Counted from the stretch's first letter, positions 1-8,974 are shown. The stretch: DNA of 46,479 bases from an uncultured Elusimicrobia bacterium (GCA_903889965.1 CAISZM010000019.1:1-46479); one strand, 5' to 3'. Made by a program: numbers and translations. Notes: generated by a model from the letters alone, not told the origin.

Positions 1-87
1 CTTAAATGCCGGTTTTTTTGTTTCTCCCGGTAAAATTCTGATCCCGGGACGGCTATCGCAATAAAAATAGCGGGAGTAGGAAAAACA

Positions 88-1017
88 ATGTTAAAAACGG
101 CGGCCAGAAGATTGTTGAATTTTTTGAGGCTGGTGCTGGGGGTCGAGCAGCTCAGTAAACAGCAGCAGCAGTTGTTGATCGCGTTGGGGAATTCATTAAA
201 GTACGCTTCCACAGATCCCGGCAAGGTCAAAGCGACAGTTACGTATAAACGCTGCGCCGAAATTGTTTCTCTTCTTTCCCCGATGGATGTAAAAGGGGGG
301 GAATATGCCCGGGTCGGAAGGGATGGCGATGGCGGTTATGTCATGTTATGCGATCCCCTGAGCGAGAAGGTCGATGCGGCCTATTCTTTCGGTATTGGGG
401 ATGACGTTTCGTGGTCGGACGCTATTGCCGGCCGCGGGATTGATGTTTTCATGTATGATCACACGATCAGCCGGTTGCCGAAGCGGCACCCGAAGTTCCA
501 TTTTTTTAAAACTGGCCTGGCCGGGCACAAAAAAGGACCCGCTCTGGCCACATTGGGAAAGCTAATTATCGAAAATGGCCATGCAATGTGCAAACGCTTG
601 ATCATGAAAATCGATATTGAAGGCGGTGAGTGGGACGCTTTTGACGAAATTTCGACAGAAGTAATAGGCCAGTTCTCACAACTGGTGGTGGAGTTTCACG
701 GTTTGTCTGTGGCCGTAGATGAGAAACGGTATCTGTTGATCGTGGAAGTGCTAAAAAAGATCAATCAGACACATCAGAGCATTCATGTGCATGCAAACGG
801 TTTGGGTATTCCCCTGTGGATCGGCGAGTTCGTCCTCCCCTCGACCCTTGAGGTGACGTATGTCCGGCGTTCCGACGTAAAAGACAGGCTTGTGGCAAAT
901 ACGCGGCAGTTCCCGACGGAGATCGATCAGCCGAGTCCCGCAAATCGGCATGATATCTATTTAGGAAGCTTCTCTTGCGAAGAGAGGGGTCAGCCGGATC
1001 TTACTGTTCCCCGATAG
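88..1017 (+). CDS. FkbM-like SAM-dependent methyltransferase
   Basis: 309 aa. It resembles class I methyltransferases of the FkbM/METTL24 type, which O-methylate sugars or other small acceptors in surface-glycan clusters. Visible family signatures are GRDGDGGYV (about residues 77-85), SFGIGDDVSW shortly after, and KIDIEGGEW (about 174-182), followed by QLVVEFHG. The acidic IDIEGGEW segment is the strand that usually follows the SAM-binding core. No signal peptide or membrane segment is present, so it is probably cytoplasmic. The ATG at 88 follows a GGAGTAGGA purine-rich ribosome-binding site. The family call is solid; the acceptor is unknown. It heads the polysaccharide genes in this window, and the cluster probably continues upstream of base 1. 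Confidence 0.75.
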   Translation: MLKTAARRLLNFLRLVLGVEQLSKQQQQLLIALGNSLKYASTDPGKVKATVTYKRCAEIVSLLSPMDVKGGEYARVGRDGDGGYVMLCDPLSEKVDAAYSFGIGDDVSWSDAIAGRGIDVFMYDHTISRLPKRHPKFHFFKTGLAGHKKGPALATLGKLIIENGHAMCKRLIMKIDIEGGEWDAFDEISTEVIGQFSQLVVEFHGLSVAVDEKRYLLIVEVLKKINQTHQSIHVHANGLGIPLWIGEFVLPSTLEVTYVRRSDVKDRLVANTRQFPTEIDQPSPANRHDIYLGSFSCEERGQPDLTVPR

Positions 1018-1041
1018 GCTGTGCCGGAGCCGGCTTTAAAA

Positions 1042-1260
1042 ATGCCGGACTTTAGTCCTCTAAAACGGGAGGAAAGCGTTAAGAAAATGTGCACGGAAGA
1101 ACAGATGGCTTAAGCGCCCAGGCAGGGCGGGTACGGCCCGGACGTCAGCGAACGGGACTTCTGCCGGAAGAAAAAATACGCAGAGATGGAAATAATGGAA
1201 ATAGTGAAAAATATAAACCCAGCCAGGTTTGGTTTTTCGGGGAAGGGCCATGGGTCCTAA
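1042..1260 (+). other. Possible interrupted small ORF
   Basis: The frame of the preceding methyltransferase stays open after its TAG stop, runs to a TAA at 1111-1113, then continues open to TAA 1258-1260. Inside it a strong GGGAGG Shine-Dalgarno precedes ATG 1087, giving only the 8-residue peptide MCTEEQMA before the TAA. If the TAA is ignored the product would be roughly 70 mostly charged residues and would overlap the start of the next gene. I recognise no family. It may be a broken small gene, a short upstream ORF, or chance. Nothing else is apparent in this 232-base gap. Confidence 0.2.
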
Positions 1261-2590
1261 AACCTGGCTGTTGCTAATCGCGACGGTCTGTGTATGCCTG
1301 TACGGCTTTTTTAAGGCCTTCAAGCAGCCGCTTTGGGGCGTGGTCATAGTGACCCTTTTCCCCAGTTTCATGTCTTTTTTCAGCCGTATACTTCCGCTGC
1401 CGATCCCTTATTCTTTGCTGGTGGACCTGTATTGTCTTGTTTTGTTGCCCGGGACCGTTATCGCCAGGCGCGACAAGTGGTCGGATAAAGCTATCACCAA
1501 GGTCCTTATCGTATACCTGGCATACCTTTTTGTGGAGGTATTCAATCCGGAGTCGGCGAGCCTGATCGGTTCCGCCTGGCAGTTCTTCCGTCTCCAGCTG
1601 GCTAGGTACATATTCTTCTTCATATGTTTAAGGGTTCTCGATAATATCACGAACGTGAAGATATTCCTGAAGGCGCTTTTTTTTGTGATCGTGCTGACCG
1701 GGTTCTATGCCTTAAAACAGAAATATTTAGGGTTCGCCGGCTTTGAGATGGGGGTGTTCTGGGGCGAACGCATGTCGACCAGCCGGGTCGCGTTTGCGAC
1801 CGGCAGCGGCATGCAGTTCTTGTACAGGGTGTTTTCGGTCTATGATAATCCGGCCGAATGCGGTTACATGCTGAGCTTGGGCGCGCTGATAGGCTTTGTG
1901 CTTTTCTTCGGAGCCAAAACGCGTAAAGAGAAAGCGCTGTATCTTTCGGGGAGCGCGGTCCTGTTATATGCCGTACAGTTCCCGGCCTCAAGAGCGGCCT
2001 TTATTTTCTGCGCGATGGGGATGTTCATCCTGTTCGCTTTCAGGAATATAAAGTATTCCGTGGTTTTGCTGGTGGCGCTGGGAGGCCTGTTCCTGGCGGT
2101 CCGGGGGTCCGATGATCCGATCGTGAAGTACAGCACCGAGTTCCTGAATCCGGGCGAATCCGCCTCTTACGCGGTCCGCGTTGAGAACCGGGCCATAATG
2201 GGGCACAAGCTGCAGTCCGTCCTGGGATACGGGATGGGGTCGGCCGGCACTACGGGGCAGGATTTTAACAGGTCGCACGGCATTGATCTCTGCACTATCC
2301 CCTGCCCCAGCGACAGTCTGTTGGTACTGCTGCTTTACGAGATCGGCATTGCCGGCACCGCCTTATTCGTTTTGCTTTTCGTCGTCGGGGCATATAAAAG
2401 TTTCCGCAGCTATACCAGTTCCTATAATGAAGACGTGAAAACTATAACGGCGTTCTGTATTGCGGTATTGATAAGCAGTTTTTCTTTCTGGTATTCGCAA
2501 AACACCTATATCCTGTATTTTTACTGCGCGCTTTTTGCCATAGTGGCGAATTTTAAGCATATCGAAGAGACCGCGCAGGAGGCCGGTTAA
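1250..2590 (+). CDS. O-antigen ligase/Wzy polymerase-like membrane protein
   Basis: 446 aa, almost entirely hydrophobic with about ten or more predicted membrane helices and one larger polar loop (about residues 285-365, containing RSHGIDLCTIPCPSD). This layout is that of O-antigen polymerase (Wzy) and WaaL ligases, inner-membrane proteins that polymerise or transfer undecaprenyl-linked glycans. The sequence family diverges quickly, so polymerase and ligase cannot be separated here. A TTG at 1229 is in frame, but ATG 1250 is preferred because GGGGAAGGG lies directly upstream. The C-terminal tail (AIVANF) reappears as a scar near 10.9 kb, which suggests a lost second copy. Confidence 0.75.
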   Translation: MGPKTWLLLIATVCVCLYGFFKAFKQPLWGVVIVTLFPSFMSFFSRILPLPIPYSLLVDLYCLVLLPGTVIARRDKWSDKAITKVLIVYLAYLFVEVFNPESASLIGSAWQFFRLQLARYIFFFICLRVLDNITNVKIFLKALFFVIVLTGFYALKQKYLGFAGFEMGVFWGERMSTSRVAFATGSGMQFLYRVFSVYDNPAECGYMLSLGALIGFVLFFGAKTRKEKALYLSGSAVLLYAVQFPASRAAFIFCAMGMFILFAFRNIKYSVVLLVALGGLFLAVRGSDDPIVKYSTEFLNPGESASYAVRVENRAIMGHKLQSVLGYGMGSAGTTGQDFNRSHGIDLCTIPCPSDSLLVLLLYEIGIAGTALFVLLFVVGAYKSFRSYTSSYNEDVKTITAFCIAVLISSFSFWYSQNTYILYFYCALFAIVANFKHIEETAQEAG

Positions 2591-2649
2591 AAAAACGTCT
2601 CGCCTGGGCAGACCCGGGGTCAGGATACGCAGTGGAAGGGATGGCCGCA

Positions 2650-3792
2650 ATGCTGAAGATAATTTTCTGGGTCTCGGTCGGGGTGATAGGCTATGCCTAT
2701 GTCGGATACCCCGTACTGATCTTCCTCCTCTCCTCATTGTTCAAAAAAGAAGTGCGCAAGGGCAGCGGTTATGCTCCCGGCATCAGCATTATTATCTGCG
2801 CCTTTAACGAGGAAAAAGTCATAAGGGAAAAGCTTGAGAATACGATCGGCCTGGACTACCCGCCGGACAAGAAGCAGATTGTGGTTGTGGCCGACGGTTC
2901 CACGGATAAAACAAGGACGATCTGCGAGGAATACGCCGGCAGGGTCACGCTGATGTGGGCGCCCGAAAGAAGAGGGAAGGTCCACGCGATGAACCGGGGC
3001 ATCGGGGCGGCGAAGGGGGAGATCATACTGTTTACCGACGCCAACAGCTTTCCCGGCAAAGCGGCCTTATCACTGGCCGCGCAATATTTCGCGGATCCGG
3101 AGGTCGGTGGCGTTTCGGGAGAGAAGCAGGTCATCAGCCGAAAGGGCGAAGGCGCCGACGGGGAAGGCCTGTACTGGAAGTACGAGTCTTTCCTGAAGAA
3201 ATGCGACAGCGCTTTTTATTCGCTGGTCGGTGCGCCAGGCGAGTTTTTCGCCGTCAGAAAGGAGCTGTACGAGGATCCCGGTCAGGACGCCTTGATAGAG
3301 GATTTTATCGTGTCCATGAGGGTGGCCATGAAAGGTTGCCGCATAGTCTATGCTCCTGAAATAGTCGCCACGGAGATGGGCGTTATGAGCAAACGCGACG
3401 AATTCGTAAGGCGCCGCCGGATCACCGCGGGGGGGGTGCAATCGGTATTGCGGCTTGCCGGGCTGTGGAATGTTGCGAAGTACGGAAGACTTTCCTTTTC
3501 ATATATCTCGCACAGGGTTTTGCGCTGGGTGGTTACTCCGTTCCTTTTCCCTCTTATGTTCGCCGTTTCAGCGGCGCTTTTGTTCATGAACCCCCACGGA
3601 TTTTACCTGCTGGCCTTCGCCGCGCAAATTATTTTTTACGGGCTGGCTTTGGCGGGTCTGCGGGAGGGCCGCCGGAACAGGCTCGTCGCCATGTGCTTTC
3701 AGGTTTGTTTTTTGAATTTTTCAGCGCTGGCCGGCTTTTACAGGTATATTACCGATACCCAGCCGATATTGTGGGAGAAAGCGGCGAGATAA
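2650..3792 (+). CDS. Membrane-anchored family 2 glycosyltransferase
   Basis: About 380 aa. An N-terminal membrane helix (about residues 3-25) is followed by a GT2 catalytic domain: SIIICAFNEE, the nucleotide-binding DGSTD, the metal-binding TDAN (DxD-like), the catalytic-base region EDF, and an RRRR stretch where processive GT2 enzymes carry QxxRW. Two to four helices at the C-terminus complete the cellulose-synthase-like layout. It should transfer a sugar from a nucleotide donor at the cytoplasmic face of the inner membrane. Possible starts are GTG 2632, ATG 2641 and ATG 2650; the last is preferred because GGAAGGG sits 9 bases upstream. The donor sugar cannot be inferred. Confidence 0.85.
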   Translation: MLKIIFWVSVGVIGYAYVGYPVLIFLLSSLFKKEVRKGSGYAPGISIIICAFNEEKVIREKLENTIGLDYPPDKKQIVVVADGSTDKTRTICEEYAGRVTLMWAPERRGKVHAMNRGIGAAKGEIILFTDANSFPGKAALSLAAQYFADPEVGGVSGEKQVISRKGEGADGEGLYWKYESFLKKCDSAFYSLVGAPGEFFAVRKELYEDPGQDALIEDFIVSMRVAMKGCRIVYAPEIVATEMGVMSKRDEFVRRRRITAGGVQSVLRLAGLWNVAKYGRLSFSYISHRVLRWVVTPFLFPLMFAVSAALLFMNPHGFYLLAFAAQIIFYGLALAGLREGRRNRLVAMCFQVCFLNFSALAGFYRYITDTQPILWEKAAR

Positions 3793-3812
3793 GCCGGTGC
3801 GCCGCGCGGGAC

Positions 3813-4376
3813 ATGAGAGGCTTAATGTTGAGCGGGAACGCGAGGTTGTTCGTTTATCGCATAACTAAATTCGTGCGCTCCAGGTGCAGGGGTATCTGGA
3901 TGAGGCTTAATTTCAGCAAAGTAGGAAAAAATCTTTCCATATTCAGGAGCGTCAGGGTCTTTAACTACGGGACAATAAACGCAGGCGATAACCTGAAGAT
4001 TTCCGGGGATTTCGCTTTGACTTTGCTCAAGTGCAATCCTGGCGGAGTCATCAGCATCGGGAACGATATTTTTATAAACGCCGGAACCAGGATCTACGCG
4101 GCGAAAAATGTCAGCATAGGGAACAATTGCCTGATAGGCCCGGAGGTGCTTGTTTCCGACACCGATTTCCACGGTAGAGGCCAGGGCAGTCCGGAAGCCC
4201 GGGAGGTCGTCCTGGGCGACAATGTCTGGATCGGGGCGCGGGTCATTATTCTGAAAGGCGTAAAGATCGGCGAAGGATGTATTATCGGGGCCGGATCCGT
4301 GGTCACCAAAGATATGCCGTCCAAAAGCCTGGTTGCCGGGAACCCGGCGGTAGTGAAAAAAACATTGAACGGATAA
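3813..4376 (+). CDS. Hexapeptide-repeat acyltransferase (WbbJ/LbetaH type)
   Basis: About 187 aa, the usual size for the family. It has hexapeptide turns typical of a left-handed beta helix (ISIGNDIFINAG, VSIGNNCLIGP, VVLGDNVWIGARV, VKIGEGCIIGAGSVV) and the standard tail VTKDMPSKSLVAGNPA. Such enzymes form trimers and O-acetylate sugars with acetyl-CoA. The acceptor histidine is probably in the DTDFH segment. ATG 3813 begins after the upstream GT2 gene ends; ATG 3825 is an alternative. The frame is open far into the upstream gene, but that extension does not look like this family. It probably decorates a sugar of the same polysaccharide. Confidence 0.85.
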   Translation: MRGLMLSGNARLFVYRITKFVRSRCRGIWMRLNFSKVGKNLSIFRSVRVFNYGTINAGDNLKISGDFALTLLKCNPGGVISIGNDIFINAGTRIYAAKNVSIGNNCLIGPEVLVSDTDFHGRGQGSPEAREVVLGDNVWIGARVIILKGVKIGEGCIIGAGSVVTKDMPSKSLVAGNPAVVKKTLNG

Positions 4377-4511
4377 GACCCGCGCGCTTATGATCGTACT
4401 TGGCTGAGGCAGAACACGATCCCGGGAGACAGGGTGCGAGAACAGCGGGACAGGATGCTTAGAAAAAGACGGGAATGGCCTATCGCCTTGGCATGGAGAA
4501 AAGATGAATAG
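4377..4511 (+). other. Open-frame remnant after acyltransferase stop
   Basis: Directly after the TAA of the acyltransferase the same frame stays open for about 44 codons to TAG 4509-4511. It reads as a plausible protein end (AYDRTWLRQNTIPGDRV, later EWPIALAWRKDE). There is no credible start with a ribosome-binding site, except ATG 4455 for an 18-residue peptide overlapping the next gene's start. It may be the surviving 3' end of a deleted gene, as at 10.9 kb, or chance. I cannot name a family. Confidence 0.2.
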
Positions 4512-6189
4512 ATTGCTGGGAAAAATCACCTGGGATGCTGCTAAGGGCTTGCCGCTCGAACAGGGGGCCGATCTTTTTAGGAACGGGGAACTTGAGCTGC
4601 GCGCGGAGCGGGTACACAGTTTCGATTTCGATCCCGACGCCTATTTCTACAATAAGGACAGCAGGATCCTTTGCGCGATGGTCGGTTATCTGAATAATAT
4701 CGATGAGATAAAGGGCAAATATAAATTCGAGAATAAAAACGACGTGGAAATAATCGAGAGACTGTTCAGGCTGAAAGGCAAGGCCATACCCGGGGAACTG
4801 GACGGTATCTTTTCAGTTTTTATCTACGATGAAAACGCGCAAAAGGCGTACCTGTTCCAGGATGAATACGGGTCAAGCCTTCCGGTCTACTACGCGAATT
4901 CGGGCAAAGGTTTAGTGTTCAGCACCAGCCTGAAGGCGATCCTGAAAAATATCGGGACGCCCAGGGAGCTGAATTTCGCCGCCGTTCAGGACCTGCTTTA
5001 TTTTAAGACGATGATCCCCAACGAGGCGACTTTGATCAGGGGGGTTTCTAAATTGCCGCCGAAGAGGATGCTCGAAGTGGACCTTAAAAGCGGCGTTGTC
5101 GGAACGGGGTCCTGGGCGAAGGACGCGGAGCAGGCGCCGCTAAGCAGGGCCAAGGCGCGCCTGATAGGGTCTATTGAGAACAACCTTTCCGGGATCTTTA
5201 AACATCTGGCCGTTGAGAAACTGGCTCTCACTTTAAGTTCGGGGTACGATTCTAATTTTATCCTTTATGCTTTAAGAAAGCTTACCTCTAAGAAAATAGC
5301 CGCGATAACTATCGGCGGGAAGGAGGCGAATGAGATCCCCGGGGCCACTCTGCTCGCAAGCGCGCATAAAGATGTGGCGCATAATCCGAAGGTCATAGAC
5401 AGCTCCATTATAAATTCCTTCCCGGATATCGTCTGGCGCACAGAGGGCTATGTCTTTGAGCAGGGATTGTTCCTGCAATATGAATTATCCCGGACCCTCG
5501 CGGAGAATAATATACAGTCCCTTTTCGTGGGCGAATGCGCCGACCAGGTGCTGAACACGTGCAGGTACTCCAAATATAAGCTGTTTAGAGAGGCGATCGC
5601 GGGCATGGTTAAACGGACCTTTCTGGGTAACCTGTACTATTGCTTCTTTAAAAGGAAAGTCGTGGGAATGCTGAGTATGGAGCCCATCTCCGGGATCAAA
5701 AAATTGGAACACAAGAGTCAGTATAATGTGGAATTCGATTATATCCTTAAGAAAAACGGGATAATGCTGAACAGCTTCGGAAGGCAGGGGCTGTATGTTT
5801 TTATAAACAAAGAAACCGCAGCGCTGTCAAAAGCTCTGGGCAAATTGAACGTGGGCAAGGGTTTCTATAAGGAAGAGTTAAAGAAGATCTTCCCCGAGGC
5901 GATCCGGTCCGGCATCGCAAAGGGGAAAATAGGCGGCAGTACGGACATACTTTACCTTTTCCACAGGGGGGAAAAGGAGATCGCGGAGATCCTGCGGTCC
6001 GGTTTCGTGAAAGGCCTTTTCAGCCAGGCTAAGATCCGTAAAATGCAAAACAACCCCGGGGATTATTGCATTCTTGTTTTCCGCATCGTTTATTTATATT
6101 TGTTCCGTGAACTGTTCATCAGCGGCAAATATGATCCGCTGTTCGATCAGGAGGGCATCTCCTTCCCGTTGGCCAGTTTTACGTCTTAG
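4504..6189 (+). CDS. Asparagine-synthase-like protein lacking the glutaminase cysteine
   Basis: 561 aa with AsnB architecture. An N-terminal class II amidotransferase-like domain (about 1-200, with GELDGIFSVFIYD and FSTSLKAIL) precedes a PP-loop synthetase domain (about 215-560). The PP-loop is SSGYDS (about residues 245-250; canonical SGGxDS), and a second synthetase motif reads GECADQVL (canonical GEGADE). True AsnB enzymes begin MCGI with Cys2 as glutaminase nucleophile. Here the N-terminus is MNRLLGKITWD, with no cysteine. GGAG five bases before ATG 4504 supports this start. Homologues occur in glycan and natural-product clusters, where they may amidate uronic acids or activate a carboxylate. 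It may use free ammonia or another nucleophile; the substrate is unknown. Confidence 0.75.
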   Translation: MNRLLGKITWDAAKGLPLEQGADLFRNGELELRAERVHSFDFDPDAYFYNKDSRILCAMVGYLNNIDEIKGKYKFENKNDVEIIERLFRLKGKAIPGELDGIFSVFIYDENAQKAYLFQDEYGSSLPVYYANSGKGLVFSTSLKAILKNIGTPRELNFAAVQDLLYFKTMIPNEATLIRGVSKLPPKRMLEVDLKSGVVGTGSWAKDAEQAPLSRAKARLIGSIENNLSGIFKHLAVEKLALTLSSGYDSNFILYALRKLTSKKIAAITIGGKEANEIPGATLLASAHKDVAHNPKVIDSSIINSFPDIVWRTEGYVFEQGLFLQYELSRTLAENNIQSLFVGECADQVLNTCRYSKYKLFREAIAGMVKRTFLGNLYYCFFKRKVVGMLSMEPISGIKKLEHKSQYNVEFDYILKKNGIMLNSFGRQGLYVFINKETAALSKALGKLNVGKGFYKEELKKIFPEAIRSGIAKGKIGGSTDILYLFHRGEKEIAEILRSGFVKGLFSQAKIRKMQNNPGDYCILVFRIVYLYLFRELFISGKYDPLFDQEGISFPLASFTS

Positions 6190-6240
6190 GGTGTTTTAGG
6201 AATAAATGAATGGCAGCTGTTGCTCCGGAGGCAGATAATA

Positions 6241-8583
6241 ATGATTGACGCGCGCGCCGCGGTCCTGATCCTGGCGAAAATATTTATATTTCTGCTCCAG
6301 GGCGTTTGTCTGTCAAGCGCCGCCGCGGTTATCTTTTTGGCCGTGAGCGCTGTTTTGTATTCCTTGAAAATAAAGAAAACCGGGGCGCGTGCCGGGTCGA
6401 TAAATGTTCCCTTTTCCATCGTGATCCCGGCGTACGCCGAGGGGGAGGTGCTGTTGGACTGTGTCGCGGCCTTGGAGAGGCAGAATTACCCCCGGGACAG
6501 GGTAAAAATATCGATCGTAGCCGATAAAGTAGACCCCGCGCTGATCGCCAGGCTCAGGAAGAGGGGCGTCGTCGTTTACACCGTGGATTTTGAAGTGAGC
6601 ACCAAGATCAGGGCGCTGAAATATTTTATTGAGCACAACGCCCCGCGAGCGGGAGAGTACGTGGTGGTGCTTGACGCTGACAATGTCTGCCACCCGGATT
6701 TCCTGAAAGAGATCGGTAAAGAGATAAACCGCGGTTTCAGGGTGATACAGGGTAAAAGGGTCGCTAAAAATCTGGACACCATCGTGGCCAGGCTGGATGC
6801 TATATCAGAATATAACAATAATTTCGTGTTCAGAAGATCGACGCTTCTCTTGAATACTTCCTGCCCGATCACCGGTTCCGGGTTCGCGATTGAGTACGGG
6901 CTGTTCAGTGCGCGTCTGCAGGAACTGCCAAGCGATATAATGGGTGGGTACGACAGGGTATTGCAGGTGAACCTGGTCCTGTATGGCGGGGAAGAGTCCC
7001 GTATAAAGTATTGTGAAGAGGCGGTCTGTTACGATGAGAAGACAAGGCGCGGAGGCTTTTTTTTGAAGCAAAGGGCCCGCTGGCTCGCGGCTTACCTGCA
7101 ATATGCGGGCAAATCCGTTATACTGCTGGAAAAAGCCCTGTCCGGATCCAACAAGGTCGCTTTTTTCATGGCCTTGTCTATTGGACTTCCGCCGTACAGC
7201 TGGATCTGCGGGCTGACTTTTTTATTATTTCTGGCGGCGGTAGTTTTCGGCGCCGTGTTCCTGCCGGCGCCGCTTTACCTGGGGCTCTTTATAATTTTGT
7301 GGGCTATCCCGTTATTCGCTTTATATGCCGAAAAAGTCGGGAAGAGGGTCTGGGTGACCTGTCTCCTTGGCGCCCCGTTGTTCGTATTATTGTTCGTCCG
7401 GGCAATGTTTCAATTAAAGTCGGCCTGCGGGCAATTCCTGCATACGCCGCACGGCGCGCCTCCCAGGGAAGAGCGCGTATGCGCGCGCGGGATATTGCAT
7501 ATAATCCGTCAGCTGGAATATGGAGGCGGGGAGCAGTATGTGAAAAACTTGGTCCTGGGGTTGGACAGGGAGAAATATATTCCTTATGTCATCGGGTACA
7601 GGGGCGGCACCGTGTTCCGGCAGCTGCGGGAACTTGGCGTAGCGTGCGAGATCATCAACCTGAACCCAATGGCCCTGCCGAGGATAATCCGTTATATCAG
7701 AAAGAAAAAAATAAGCATAGTCCATGGCCATGGGACAAAAGGCGCCTTGCTGGGAAGCCTGGCTGCCAGGGCCGCCGGGGTTCCTTTTATATATACCGAA
7801 CATGGCTGGTCTTTTCACGCGAAGCAGTTGTTTCTGCGCCACAAATTAGCGGTAATGGCCGAAAACGTCATATGCCTGCTCGCGGACAGGGTAATATGCG
7901 TCGCGGAGACCGAAGTATCCGGGATAAAGGCCTTGGTCGGCGTCGACCCGGGGAAAGTGCGGCTCATAGAAAATGGCATAGACACCAATGTCTTTGACCC
8001 GGGACGGTCCCGCAACGAAAGTGGTTCCGTAAAAGCCTGTGATAAACTGGTTATGGCGATGATAGGCCGCGTAACTATACAGAAAGACCCGGGTTGCTTC
8101 CTGGCGGTGGCTAAGATGTTTAAAAACGATCCCCGCTTTGAATTCTGGATGGTAGGGGACGGCGATCTTCTGGAAAAGATCAGGAGCGGGAAGGCCGCCG
8201 CGGGTCTGGACAATCTGCTGTTTTATCCTCCTACGGACGATACGGCCGGATTCCTTAATAAGATCGACTGCCTGGTCATGCCTTCGTTCTGGGAGGCCGC
8301 ACCCCTTATCCTGCTGGAAGCTATGGCGATGCGCAAGATCTGCATTGCCGCGGACGTGGGTCTTGCCCGTAAGGTCATAGAGGACGGAGAGACCGGTTTT
8401 TTAGTTCACAGGCTCTCCGGGGTTCCTTTGGCGGAGCAGATAGCTGTTAAAATACGGGAAATGGCCGCGGCCCCGGGGTTGCGTGAACGCATGGGTAATA
8501 AAGCCCATGATATAATTGTGAAGAACTATAGATTGGAAGGCGTGCTCGAAAAAATGAAAAAGGTGTATGAAGAGCTGGTTTGA
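6241..8583 (+). CDS. GT2-GT4 double-domain membrane glycosyltransferase, copy A
   Basis: 780 aa from ATG 6241 (CGGAGG ten bases upstream; TTG 6220 is an unlikely extension). An N-terminal helix (about 5-40) precedes a GT2 domain with SIVIPAYAEGEV, the metal site LDADN, QGKR, GSGFAIE and QRARW, the QxxRW motif of processive GT2 enzymes. About three membrane helices follow (about 310-392). From about residue 416 there is a complete GT4/GT-B domain: LEYGGGEQYVKNL, HGHGTKGALLG, YTEHGWSF, IGRVTIQKDP and the nucleotide-binding E-x7-E in FWEAAPLILLEAM. One chain could add two sugars in sequence at the membrane. In the GT2 base region it reads GGYD where copy B reads KGED. Copy B is at 11882-14209. 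Confidence 0.85.
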   Translation: MIDARAAVLILAKIFIFLLQGVCLSSAAAVIFLAVSAVLYSLKIKKTGARAGSINVPFSIVIPAYAEGEVLLDCVAALERQNYPRDRVKISIVADKVDPALIARLRKRGVVVYTVDFEVSTKIRALKYFIEHNAPRAGEYVVVLDADNVCHPDFLKEIGKEINRGFRVIQGKRVAKNLDTIVARLDAISEYNNNFVFRRSTLLLNTSCPITGSGFAIEYGLFSARLQELPSDIMGGYDRVLQVNLVLYGGEESRIKYCEEAVCYDEKTRRGGFFLKQRARWLAAYLQYAGKSVILLEKALSGSNKVAFFMALSIGLPPYSWICGLTFLLFLAAVVFGAVFLPAPLYLGLFIILWAIPLFALYAEKVGKRVWVTCLLGAPLFVLLFVRAMFQLKSACGQFLHTPHGAPPREERVCARGILHIIRQLEYGGGEQYVKNLVLGLDREKYIPYVIGYRGGTVFRQLRELGVACEIINLNPMALPRIIRYIRKKKISIVHGHGTKGALLGSLAARAAGVPFIYTEHGWSFHAKQLFLRHKLAVMAENVICLLADRVICVAETEVSGIKALVGVDPGKVRLIENGIDTNVFDPGRSRNESGSVKACDKLVMAMIGRVTIQKDPGCFLAVAKMFKNDPRFEFWMVGDGDLLEKIRSGKAAAGLDNLLFYPPTDDTAGFLNKIDCLVMPSFWEAAPLILLEAMAMRKICIAADVGLARKVIEDGETGFLVHRLSGVPLAEQIAVKIREMAAAPGLRERMGNKAHDIIVKNYRLEGVLEKMKKVYEELV

Positions 8584-8595
8584 ACCTCTCTAAAC

Positions 8596-8937
8596 ATGGC
8601 CATATTCAATCTGGACCAGGCTAAAGAGCATTTAAGAACAAAGCCAAGGTTTAAACGCTTTGTTCTCCGGCTGTTGATGCCCTGCAGGGAGGCGCGGCCG
8701 CGCAGGTGGGTGCGTGTATCCGGTTTGCCATTCGTCATTAAAACCGGCAGCCGCGTTGTCTTTGGAAAAGATATCCGGCGGGATATTCTTCCCCCGGTCG
8801 CGGGCAAGGAACTGGAAGTGAAAGCCGCCTTCGGCGGGGAGATCTCCGCGGGTGCCGATTACGGGACGATAGGAGTAAAATCCATAGAACCGTCCGAGAT
8901 AGATCCGGAAACGCTGAACAAGAAAGCGCAGCCGTAG
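8596..8937 (+). CDS. Truncated hexapeptide acyltransferase with unrelated tail
   Basis: 113 aa. Residues 1 to about 67 align with the N-terminus of the intact acyltransferase at 14222-14860 (MAIFN.., AKxxLxTKP, LLMP..EARPRxWVRV, GKDIRxDILP). The match ends abruptly near base 8790. The remaining roughly 45 residues (GKELEVKAAFGGEISAGADY and on to NKKAQP) have no hexapeptide repeats and match nothing I recognise. All catalytic repeats are missing, so it cannot be an active acetyltransferase. It starts 12 bases after copy A of the GT2-GT4 gene, exactly as the intact gene follows copy B. Best read as a recombination chimera, possibly still expressed. Confidence 0.6.
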   Translation: MAIFNLDQAKEHLRTKPRFKRFVLRLLMPCREARPRRWVRVSGLPFVIKTGSRVVFGKDIRRDILPPVAGKELEVKAAFGGEISAGADYGTIGVKSIEPSEIDPETLNKKAQP

Positions 8938-8974
8938 CAAAGAGCCGTGAAGGCGCTTTGGAAACTTTATAAAA

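Noticed and set aside
1-87. Coding sequence at the left edge
   Set aside because: No open frame with support; it holds only the leader and ribosome-binding site of the first methyltransferase.
3465-3812. Upstream extension of the first acyltransferase into the GT2 gene
   Set aside because: The extension overlaps a well-supported GT2 C-terminus and does not resemble an acyltransferase N-terminus; the remaining 187 aa is normal family length.
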